Assembly: GCA_003446295.1 (NCBI GenBank) | Contig: DMBB01000260.1 | Span: forward strand, 1-6,905 | Source of the DNA: Erysipelotrichaceae bacterium | Lineage (GTDB): Bacteria; Bacillota_I; Bacilli_A; Erysipelotrichales; Erysipelotrichaceae | Direction: 5' to 3' | DNA: 6,905 bases | Shown: in pieces, positions 1 through 6,193 of the stretch | Layout: every line of letters starts with the position of its first letter | Position numbering within the stretch: position 1 is the first letter of the stretch | The notes under the pieces: generated by a model | Told to the model about the DNA's origin: nothing | The model's input: the letters and a program-made list of their open reading frames with translations, nothing else | The model's database searches: none | Position numbers and translations under genes: made by a program

Positions 1-536
1 GAGCACATGACATTACCGTATCTTGTGCAGCAGATGACCGTGCCGCCGCGCTCGGCAGCGATCCTTGCGTTTGCGTAGATCACGTGCTCCATCATTGCTT
101 TGGAGATTCCCATCGCGTTGATCGGATAGGCTGCCTTGTCTGTGGAAAGGCATACGACACGCTTGACCCCGGCATTGATCGCCGCATGCAGCATATTATC
201 CGTGCCCTCAACATTGGTACGGACAGCTTCCATCGGGAAGAATTCGCAGGAAGGTACCTGCTTCAGCGCTGCCGCGTGGAAGATATAGTCGACGCCCGGC
301 ATTGCGTCATCCAGTGTCTGTCTGTTTCTGACATCACCAATATAGAATTTTACCTTTGATGCATATTCCGGATGCTTTGCCTGAAGTTCATGGCGCATAT
401 CATCCTGTTTTTTCTCATCCCTGGAAAAGATGCGGATCTCTTTGATATCCGTTGCCAGGAAATGCTTCAATACTGTATTCCCGAATGATCCGGTACCTCC
501 CGTGATCATCAATGTTGCATCTCTGAATGTGGACAT
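1..536 (-). CDS. CapE/FnlA-type UDP-GlcNAc 4,6-dehydratase/5-epimerase, 3' end cut by window edge
   Basis: This is the N-terminal 178 residues of an extended short-chain dehydrogenase/reductase. The family converts UDP-GlcNAc in the cytoplasm to a 4-keto-6-deoxy L-sugar nucleotide, the first step towards UDP-N-acetyl-L-fucosamine. Visible motifs are the NAD(P)-binding GGTGSFG near residues 13-19, IFSRDEKKQDDMR near 36-48, FYIGDVR, FHAAALKQVPSCEF, LSTDKAAYPINAMGISK, and CTRYGNVM just before the edge. The usual SDR YXXXK active site reads MGISK, the Met variant typical of CapE/FnlA/WbjB and unlike the Tyr form of FlaA1. The ATG at 536-534 follows AGGAGG with a 7-nt spacer, the best-placed site in the cluster. 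The gene lies 74 bp after the LicD gene, while the other cluster genes overlap. The family is near 340-350 residues, so about half is missing. CapF- and CapG-like partners would be expected further left. Family assignment is strong; the exact product sugar is inferred. Confidence 0.93.
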   Translation of the reverse strand, partial: MSTFRDATLMITGGTGSFGNTVLKHFLATDIKEIRIFSRDEKKQDDMRHELQAKHPEYASKVKFYIGDVRNRQTLDDAMPGVDYIFHAAALKQVPSCEFFPMEAVRTNVEGTDNMLHAAINAGVKRVVCLSTDKAAYPINAMGISKAMMEHVIYANARIAAERGGTVICCTRYGNVMC

Positions 537-543
537 GTTAGTT

Positions 544-549
544 CCTCCT
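544..549 (-). promoter_or_regulatory. Ribosome binding site of the CapE/FnlA-like gene
   Basis: The minus strand reads AGGAGG followed by 7 nt and the ATG at 536. This fixes the start of the dehydratase gene and leaves a true intergenic gap of 74 bp after the LicD stop codon. Initiation here does not depend on coupling to the upstream gene. Confidence 0.75.
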
Positions 550-610
550 GTCGTTCTGCTGTTTAGATTGTAATACGAACGGGAATTCATTTTCCATCGT
601 TTTATGTATG

Positions 611-1417
611 TTATGCATGGAATACCTCCGCAAAATGATGCCCTTTCCGCTCTTCGGCCGGCGGCAGCTCCATATAGCAGCCATATGTCTGGCGCAGGAT
701 CTCATCATAATGTACGGGAATATTGACCGGAATCCCTTCAAACAATGCTTTGCGGCAGAAGCCGAGCCAGCTGATCCTGTAAATATCTTTTCTGCCGTAT
801 GCCCCTCCGGTCACGATGACCTTAGATGATCTTTCTGCATGACGCAGTTTCTGTTCATACCATATCATCGCTTTCTGTGCATCCGGCAGGATCAGTTTTG
901 AAACAGCCATGCACAGCTCAGCCCCGATCTTCCGATAAAGCGGACGGATCCTGTGCGCATCCGCATACAGACTGCGCATACGGTAATGCATGAGCATGTG
1001 AAGTCCCCACTGCCATAAATCAGGCAGTCCCTGCTCCGGATAATAATCAACAGGAAAAATATCAACACATACGCCATGATGGATATCCATATGCCTGCGT
1101 GAAGATTCTATATAGACCGTATCCGTATTCATCAGTTTTGCAAACAGAATGCCGCATGCCGGTTCTGTTTTCAGACACTGCAGAAAATACGGCTCAGGCA
1201 TCTTCAGTCTGCACAGTACATCATAATCCCTTCTGGGCATGATCAGGTCGATGTCATCATCCCAGGGGATGAATCCCTGATGCCGCACAGCACCCAGCAG
1301 GCTGCCTCCGGCAAGACACCAGCGCAGATCATTCTGTTCACACAGACAGATCAGCGTTCTGAGACACTCCAGCTCCAGTTCTTTCAGCTTCTTCAGCTGT
1401 TCTTCATTCAGTTCCAT
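611..1417 (-). CDS. LicD-family phosphotransferase (phosphocholine-type), 268 aa
   Basis: LicD proteins are cytoplasmic, nucleotidyltransferase-fold enzymes. They move a phospho-alcohol, classically phosphocholine from CDP-choline, onto glycan repeat units; fukutin relatives move ribitol phosphate. The signature is complete: GGSLLGAVRH at residues 37-46 and GFIPWDDDIDL at 48-58, whose aspartates D53-D55 and D57 are the expected metal and catalytic site. The RRDYD that follows and the IHHGVCVDIFPVD segment in the middle are also typical. The length of 268 aa is normal for the family. A GGGAGG site lies 3 nt before the ATG, and the gene overlaps the flippase stop by 14 bp, so it is probably translationally coupled. 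Its place between flippase and sugar-nucleotide genes suggests it decorates the lipid-linked repeat unit. The transferred group cannot be read from the sequence, and no choline kinase or cytidylyltransferase is visible here. Confidence 0.92.
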   Translation of the reverse strand: MELNEEQLKKLKELELECLRTLICLCEQNDLRWCLAGGSLLGAVRHQGFIPWDDDIDLIMPRRDYDVLCRLKMPEPYFLQCLKTEPACGILFAKLMNTDTVYIESSRRHMDIHHGVCVDIFPVDYYPEQGLPDLWQWGLHMLMHYRMRSLYADAHRIRPLYRKIGAELCMAVSKLILPDAQKAMIWYEQKLRHAERSSKVIVTGGAYGRKDIYRISWLGFCRKALFEGIPVNIPVHYDEILRQTYGCYMELPPAEERKGHHFAEVFHA

Positions 1418-2795
1418 GTTCCTCCCTGATCCGTTTCAGGATCATTTTGATCTCTTTGGTCTGTATGACCCATACTGCTCCGCTCAGCCATAAAACAGCA
1501 TCTGCCAGGATCCTGACTGCCGGAGTATCCGGCAATAATGCATGATGGATGATCAGACAGCCCATACAGGCCGCCGCAGTGCGCAGGCATATGTTTTTTG
1601 AAATACTGAACTTCTGCCCGCTCAGCACATCCATCATGACAAGTCCTGCCTCTGACACAACGTCTGAGATCGCTGCACCGCAGGCACCATGCGCCGGGAT
1701 CAGATACAGTCCCAGCAGTATGTTCACAGCGGCTGCTGCGCATACCGTCAGCGTGTCCGTTTTCTGTTTCCCTGCAGGGATCAGATACAGGCAGCGGAAT
1801 GACATCGTATATGCCTTCAGAATGACAAACGGTGACAGCAGCCTGCAGACGCCGGTCACTTCTTCATAACCTTTTCCATACAGCAGAATGACACTGTCCC
1901 GACTGACCATGAACAGACCGCAGCAGATCAGGCATGCGGCTGACAGCAGCACTGATATGTTTTCACTGCAGTACTGCTGATAACCGGTGTTTCTGCGTGC
2001 CCTGATGGCTCCTGGTATCAGCAGAACGAATATCCCTTCCAGGATGCCGAAGGGAATATTGATCATCCGGTCTGCGCATGCATAGCTTCCTGACTCATGC
2101 GCGGCAGACAATATTCCGAGCATGGCCTGGTCAATGATCCGGTAGACCTTCAGCGCGGCGGCCGGGACAAACAGTTTCAGCGAATCTTTCAGATGCACGG
2201 AAAGATGTTCTGTACGGAAGCGGAAGTCAAAGCCCAGTCTGTATATGAAGATCTGAGATAAAACCGCCGTCAGAAACGTACTTCCCGCCTGGATCAGTCC
2301 GTATGTTTCCAAAGGGGCATATCCGGGTCTGACAAACAGAATGACCAGCACTGCATCGATCACACGGAAGGTAAGCAGACATACCGTATATGCACCGGAC
2401 CGTTCCAGTCCTTTCAGAAGCCATGAACAATCTGACATACAGGCTGCCAGACGGATCATCTGGATCCGCATGATGATAGACGCATGTGTCATCACCAGCA
2501 CAGCCAGGTACAGGGACATGCTGAAGAGAGATGTCAGGATCTGCAGACTGAACAGCTCCTGATATGTCTGTTCTGCCCGGGCAGGGTCTTGTGCTGCCGT
2601 ACGAATGCCAAGGGTATGTGTGCCCAGCTGTGCTGTCATGATGAAATATGAGATCACATTCAATGAAACAGCAGTGACCCCCATGCCTTCGGTACCCAGC
2701 ACCCTGGACACATGGGCTGTTGTGATCAGCGGCAGAAACAGCAGGACTGTCCGGCAGATCAGTTCATTTCTCAGTGATCTGTATCTGAAGGACAT
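1404..2795 (-). CDS. Wzx-type flippase (oligosaccharide flippase family), 463 aa
   Basis: This is a polytopic membrane protein of the MOP superfamily, predicted to flip the undecaprenyl-linked repeat unit across the cytoplasmic membrane. It begins with the typical LPLITTAHVSRVLGTEGMG at residues 21-39. Further family segments are SWLLKGLER near 124-132, DQAMLGILSA near 222-231 followed by GSYACADRM, LYLIPAGKQK near 336-345, and LGLYLIPAHGACGAAISD near 361-378. Hydrophobic stretches alternate along the whole length, consistent with 12 or more helices. I chose the ATG at 2795 because the family homology starts there and GAAAGG lies 9 nt upstream. The same frame stays open to an ATG at 2873, which would add 26 basic residues unlike the family. 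From 2795 the gene overlaps the upstream glycosyltransferase by 32 bp. Its length is normal. Confidence 0.92.
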   Translation of the reverse strand: MSFRYRSLRNELICRTVLLFLPLITTAHVSRVLGTEGMGVTAVSLNVISYFIMTAQLGTHTLGIRTAAQDPARAEQTYQELFSLQILTSLFSMSLYLAVLVMTHASIIMRIQMIRLAACMSDCSWLLKGLERSGAYTVCLLTFRVIDAVLVILFVRPGYAPLETYGLIQAGSTFLTAVLSQIFIYRLGFDFRFRTEHLSVHLKDSLKLFVPAAALKVYRIIDQAMLGILSAAHESGSYACADRMINIPFGILEGIFVLLIPGAIRARRNTGYQQYCSENISVLLSAACLICCGLFMVSRDSVILLYGKGYEEVTGVCRLLSPFVILKAYTMSFRCLYLIPAGKQKTDTLTVCAAAAVNILLGLYLIPAHGACGAAISDVVSEAGLVMMDVLSGQKFSISKNICLRTAAACMGCLIIHHALLPDTPAVRILADAVLWLSGAVWVIQTKEIKMILKRIREEHGTE

Positions 2796-3810
2796 CCTCA
2801 AACGCCTTTCTGTGCGCTTCTGCCATCTGTTCGATCGTATAGTTCCGCATATGAATGCGTGCCTGATGCGCAAGATACTGTCTGAGATCAGGATCTCTCA
2901 GCTCCTTCAATGCCTCACACAGTTCCGTCTGATCGGCATGGATCAGGATCCCGTTCTCATGATCACGGATCAGTTCCCTGCCTGCCGTGCATGTGTCTGT
3001 TGTGATCACTGCTTTCCCTGCACCAAGTGCTTCGGCAGCACACAGTCCCCATACCTCCTGTCTTGCCGGATGTACAAAGATATCACAGGCACACAGATAT
3101 TCCAGGATCTCATGGTGCGTCAGAAATCCGCATTCATGGATCCTGCCCTCATCGCGTACTTCTGTTCCCCCTGCCAGATACAGATGCATATCCGGAAGAA
3201 CTCTCACCGCCTCCTTCAGCAGATCAAAGCCTTTGCGGGGGATCATCTGCCCGGCAGCGAATATGCACAGTCCATGCATATGAAATCTTTCCCTCAATGC
3301 ACTGCGGTCAAAGTGATCCAGCATCTGCAGATCCTTTTCTGTCAACGTGGTAAACGGATAGATCCAAAACGGTTTGTCCTGTACATAACGCATCAGATAA
3401 TGCTTCGTTTCCTCCGAGCTGACCAGATATCCGTCTGCCATGGAGATGAGATATCTCTTCAGCAGATACTTCCATAACGGTTCCCGTACATCTTTCAGAC
3501 AGCCATCAGCAGAAATCAGCACAGGGATGCGCTTCTGTTTCAGAATGAACAGTGACATGATCTCTGCTGCCGTGCTGTATCCGCAGACAACAGCCAGATC
3601 ATATGTCTGTCTGAAAACCTTTCGTGCATCCTGCATGAAATACATGCGGAATCGCTCCGCACTTCCTTCAAACCACGCAGGATACCTGTTCCTGATCTCT
3701 GCCGGTTCCTTTTCACAAAGCACAGTCAGTTCACAGCTTCTGCCCAGTTCATTGAAGAATGTCATCCGGTATGGCGCCGGTGAATAAGTCACAAAGAGGA
3801 TCCGCATCAT
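2764..3810 (-). CDS. GT4-family (GT-B fold) glycosyltransferase, 348 aa
   Basis: This is a predicted cytoplasmic, membrane-associated retaining glycosyltransferase that adds one sugar to the lipid-linked repeat unit. The N-terminal acceptor domain starts with RILFVTYSPAPYR (residues 3-15) and FFNEL, as in many capsule GT4 enzymes. The donor domain has GQMIPRKGFDLL at 187-198, where R192-K193 is the expected phosphate-contacting pair. Further on, a full E-X7-E motif is present, E252 to E260 within EVWGLCAAEALGAGK. There is no signal peptide or transmembrane helix. Its start forms an ATGA overlap with the upstream polymerase stop. The sequence begins Met-Met: AAGGAGG is 3 nt from the first ATG and 6 nt from the second at 3807, so the second may be the true start. 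Donor and acceptor sugars cannot be determined. Confidence 0.92.
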   Translation of the reverse strand: MMRILFVTYSPAPYRMTFFNELGRSCELTVLCEKEPAEIRNRYPAWFEGSAERFRMYFMQDARKVFRQTYDLAVVCGYSTAAEIMSLFILKQKRIPVLISADGCLKDVREPLWKYLLKRYLISMADGYLVSSEETKHYLMRYVQDKPFWIYPFTTLTEKDLQMLDHFDRSALRERFHMHGLCIFAAGQMIPRKGFDLLKEAVRVLPDMHLYLAGGTEVRDEGRIHECGFLTHHEILEYLCACDIFVHPARQEVWGLCAAEALGAGKAVITTDTCTAGRELIRDHENGILIHADQTELCEALKELRDPDLRQYLAHQARIHMRNYTIEQMAEAHRKAFEDVLQIQITEK

Positions 3811-4880
3811 GCCCCTCCTTCACAGATACAAAGCACCGTAAACCAGAACGGAAGGCTCATGACATTGCCCGGTGAAAAGAGAAAGCTTTCCGACACTGCA
3901 TTGACTGCAGTCATGATCAGCAGGACCAGACAGTTCCTGTACCATGACCGCATGGAAGGATCTTTCGATCCCGCACGGATCTTCCGGAAGACTGCAGAAA
4001 AGAACAGGATATAGAACATCGTGCCTATGATCCCGTTTTCAGCCAATATGACCAGCCAGGAATTATGCGTGCCCCAGCCCCAGCCGCCCGGGTTTTCAAT
4101 AAACGTAAAGTAATAGGCTGTATGCATGCCATGACCCAGCAGCGGTCTTTCCAGGAACAGACGGATGCCGATCCGCCAGGTATCGCGCAGGAATCCTGAG
4201 GAGCCCAGCAGACGGCCCCATGATGCAGGTATCGGCAGCCATTTCAGAAACAGCAGTGCAGCGAACAGGAAAGGCAGCCGCTGCGGCTTTTCGCACACTG
4301 CCGCGCACAGCAGGACGATGCTGAGAACAGCTGCCATGCGCGAAGCTGTCCGGAAGGCAAGCAGGATATTGGTGCATAACAGGATGTTCGATAATCCCGG
4401 TGCTTTTTCATGCAGAAACAGACAAAGAACTGCACAGCTCATTGACAGGGAGGCTGTCATGTTCCGGTTGTCGTACATGCCTGTCCAGTCACCGTTTTCT
4501 GAAAACCGGTTCCACGCATACAGACAGCCGGCAGTATGCACGAGCACAAAGATCCAGGCAAAGCGGGTATGTATTTCTTGGATCTCCTGAACTGTTCTGC
4601 CTACGATCCGTGAATGCATGACATACAGCCATAAAAACCAGAAGGCAGTGCGGAAACATGCGGCGGATACGGAAGGGATGCACTGCAGGCACTGTACGAC
4701 CAGCGGAAACACCAGAATGGAAAATTCCGCTGGCAGTAACCGGATCTTTCGTTCTTTTACGGTCTGTCTTTGCAGTTCCCGCAGGAACGGGATGATGCAT
4801 ACGATCCTGCGCAGGATACCGGTACGGAAGACGTCAAATATGCTGTATTCCAGCAGATAGACCAGTGTCATGAACGGCAT
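3807..4880 (-). CDS. O-antigen ligase/Wzy-type polysaccharide polymerase, 357 aa
   Basis: This is a polytopic membrane protein predicted to join flipped repeat units on the outer face of the membrane. The diagnostic part is C-terminal: RDTWRIGIRLFLERPLLGHG at residues 232-251, a short periplasm-like loop, then THNSWLVILAENGIIG at 271-286, the classical Wzy_C/O-antigen ligase pattern. YDNRNMTA at 136-143 matches the short loop motif with Asn that these proteins often carry. Hydrophobic segments lie near 52-69, 74-90, 105-121, 143-156, 182-197, 203-217, 273-297, 315-330 and 340-354. At 357 residues it is shorter than many members (about 400-450), and the N-terminal 45 residues are rather basic. 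The ATG at 4880 overlaps the upstream stop by 13 bp. A second in-frame ATG at 4871 would give an exact ATGA overlap. In a Gram-positive host, polymerase is more likely than ligase. Confidence 0.88.
   Translation of the reverse strand: MPFMTLVYLLEYSIFDVFRTGILRRIVCIIPFLRELQRQTVKERKIRLLPAEFSILVFPLVVQCLQCIPSVSAACFRTAFWFLWLYVMHSRIVGRTVQEIQEIHTRFAWIFVLVHTAGCLYAWNRFSENGDWTGMYDNRNMTASLSMSCAVLCLFLHEKAPGLSNILLCTNILLAFRTASRMAAVLSIVLLCAAVCEKPQRLPFLFAALLFLKWLPIPASWGRLLGSSGFLRDTWRIGIRLFLERPLLGHGMHTAYYFTFIENPGGWGWGTHNSWLVILAENGIIGTMFYILFFSAVFRKIRAGSKDPSMRSWYRNCLVLLIMTAVNAVSESFLFSPGNVMSLPFWFTVLCICEGGA
3814..3820 (-). promoter_or_regulatory. Ribosome binding site of the second glycosyltransferase
   Basis: The minus strand carries a full AAGGAGG inside the end of the polymerase gene. 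The tandem ATGATG downstream gives spacers of 3 nt to the first ATG and 6 nt to the second. The second is closer to the usual optimum, so the mature protein may begin one residue later. The polymerase stop codon TGA overlaps the first ATG. Confidence 0.7.
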
Positions 4881-6088
4881 AGTTCCTTCATCTCCTGTAC
4901 AAGCTGCCTGATGACAGCGTCCCTGGAAAACAGACGCTGATATGCCTGACGGGCGTTCTGACTGTACGCTCTGCGGTCGGAAGTCAGGAATCTGATCAGG
5001 GCATATGCCAGTGCGCGGGGTTCTTCCGCCGGAACACAGATCCCGCAGTGTTCTGCACCGATCAGACGGCTGATCTCACCGTCAGCTGATGCAATGACCG
5101 GTTTGCCTGCGTTGAGATACATCTGCATCTTTGCTGGCAGCGTCATAGCGATCTGTGCTTCCCCGGTCAGTGTGATCAGGGCACAGTCTGCCCTGCCGAG
5201 CAGGATCACCGCTTCTGAAGGATCCTTCCTGCCGTACAAAACAACATGTTTCAAGCCAAGCGATTCTTTCAGTTTTCTGACAGCAGGAAAGCATGTCCCG
5301 TCCCCGACGATCCTGAACCATATCGGTCTGCCGTGATCACTGATCCCCATACGTTCGATGATGGCTGCTGCGTGCAGCAGCACATCCATGCACTGTGCCT
5401 GACCGATGTTGCCGATAAATACGGCATTCATCGTTTCCGGATCCTCATAGCTGTATTCTCCCGTTTCTTCACAGACCGGGATCTGCGGCAGAAAGTTCAT
5501 TTTGTCCTGATCAATGCCGAATTCTTTGTGCATCACTTCCATAAAGCCTGATGACGCCGTCAGGATCCTGTCTGCAGCCCGGTAGATCCTGCGGGACACA
5601 CGGCTGTACATCCGGTACAGAAGAGACTCCTCAGAGATTCCTCCTGCCTTCAGGGATGCCGGCCACAGATCCAAGCAGTAGAGCATGACTTTCTTCCGGT
5701 GCAGTCTTCCGTACAAGAGACCTGCATAAGCCATCATGACTGGTGAGGACTGTATGATCAGGATCAGGTCATACTGATCCTGCAGAAACAGGATCCGGAA
5801 ACAGGAAGACAGTACAAAGCTGTAATAATTCAATGCCCTGAACAGGACCCCGCTCCTGCGCGGGACCGTAAATACCCGGGTGATCATGACTCCGTTCCGT
5901 TTTTCATTGCGGCGTCTGCCATGCCTGTATCCTTCATAGATCCTGCCGTGCGGATAATTCGGAACATCCGTGATGACATGCACATGAAATCCGCGTTCTG
6001 CCAGTGCTTCACAAAAAGCATGCGCGGGAAAAGGCTCAGGCCAGTAATGCTGTGAAATGACAAGAATATTGTGTAAGTGCTTATCCAT
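4868..6088 (-). CDS. WbuB-like GT4-family glycosyltransferase, 406 aa
   Basis: This is a GT-B fold glycosyltransferase and the first gene of the polysaccharide operon. The N-terminal domain shows ILVISQHYWPEPF at residues 8-20, DVPNYPHGRIYEGY at 41-54 and YCLDLWPASL at 137-146. These segments are typical of the WbuB/WcaI-like subgroup of GT4. The donor domain has FIGNIGQAQ at 224-232 and VGDG at 261-264. The region normally holding SKLFEYMAAGKP reads AKMQMYLNAGKP (319-330), with Met323 where many relatives have Glu; DGEISRLIG at 336-344 follows. WbuB of Escherichia coli O26 is linked to N-acetyl-L-fucosamine transfer. Together with the CapE/FnlA-like gene this suggests, but does not prove, an L-FucNAc substrate. 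No transmembrane helix is clear. GGGAGG precedes the ATG by only 3 nt, directly behind the leader terminator. Confidence 0.9.
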   Translation of the reverse strand: MDKHLHNILVISQHYWPEPFPAHAFCEALAERGFHVHVITDVPNYPHGRIYEGYRHGRRRNEKRNGVMITRVFTVPRRSGVLFRALNYYSFVLSSCFRILFLQDQYDLILIIQSSPVMMAYAGLLYGRLHRKKVMLYCLDLWPASLKAGGISEESLLYRMYSRVSRRIYRAADRILTASSGFMEVMHKEFGIDQDKMNFLPQIPVCEETGEYSYEDPETMNAVFIGNIGQAQCMDVLLHAAAIIERMGISDHGRPIWFRIVGDGTCFPAVRKLKESLGLKHVVLYGRKDPSEAVILLGRADCALITLTGEAQIAMTLPAKMQMYLNAGKPVIASADGEISRLIGAEHCGICVPAEEPRALAYALIRFLTSDRRAYSQNARQAYQRLFSRDAVIRQLVQEMKELCRS

Positions 6089-6090
6089 AT

Positions 6091-6097
6091 ACCTCCC
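6091..6097 (-). promoter_or_regulatory. Ribosome binding site of the WbuB-like gene, very close to start and terminator
   Basis: The minus strand reads GGGAGGT, and only 2 nt separate it from the ATG at 6088. The terminator T-run ends 5 nt before it. No other in-frame start with a better spacer is present, so the short spacing is accepted. A folded terminator hairpin would sit close to the ribosome landing site and could also affect translation. Confidence 0.6.
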
Positions 6098-6101
6098 AAC
6101 T

Positions 6102-6124
6102 CAAAAAGGACCCGTGAGGGTCCC
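6102..6124 (-). terminator. Intrinsic (Rho-independent) terminator in the polysaccharide operon leader
   Basis: On the minus strand, the 6-bp perfect stem GGACCC/GGGTCC encloses the loop TCAC and is followed directly by TTTTT (6107-6103). On the plus strand no T-run follows, so it acts on leftward transcripts only. It lies 70 bp past the SEC-C gene stop and 14 bp before the ATG of the first glycosyltransferase gene. It can end SEC-C transcription, but any transcript for the polysaccharide operon starting in this gap or further upstream must also pass it. Confidence 0.85.
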
Positions 6125-6193
6125 CGCATTTCAGCACTTATATCTTACCTGTTGTTCCGTCCGTCTTTTCCGCTGCTTTGCTCAATGTGCACA

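Noticed and set aside
84..359. A 91-codon plus-strand frame at the left edge
   Set aside because: It is antisense to the CapE/FnlA-like gene, whose family motifs are clear throughout this stretch.
567..572. TACAAT on the minus strand in the 74-bp gap, a possible -10 box for the CapE/FnlA-like gene
   Set aside because: No matching -35 hexamer lies at the correct distance, and the gap is AT-rich enough to produce such a word by chance.
2796..2873. Longer flippase start at the ATG at 2873
   Set aside because: The extra 26 residues are highly basic and unlike flippase N-termini. They would also extend the overlap with the glycosyltransferase gene to 110 bp.
2605..3477. A 290-codon open frame on the plus strand, antisense to the flippase and second glycosyltransferase genes
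   Set aside because: The encoded sequence is rich in Cys, Met and His with no recognisable domain. Two well-supported genes cover the same DNA on the other strand, so it is a by-product of their codon use.
4804..4817. Perfect 14-bp palindrome ATCCTGCGCAGGAT early in the polymerase gene
   Set aside because: It is inside coding sequence, chance expectation is roughly 0.4 per window, and no T-run or repeat copy follows.
5364..5381. Strong hairpin GCTGCTGC/GCAGCAGC inside the first glycosyltransferase gene
   Set aside because: No T-run lies on either side, and it is explained by Leu-His-Ala codons; not a terminator.
6137..6142. TATAAG on the minus strand, a possible -10 box for the polysaccharide operon
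   Set aside because: It matches five of six consensus bases, but no -35-like hexamer is found 16-18 bp upstream, so I do not call a promoter.
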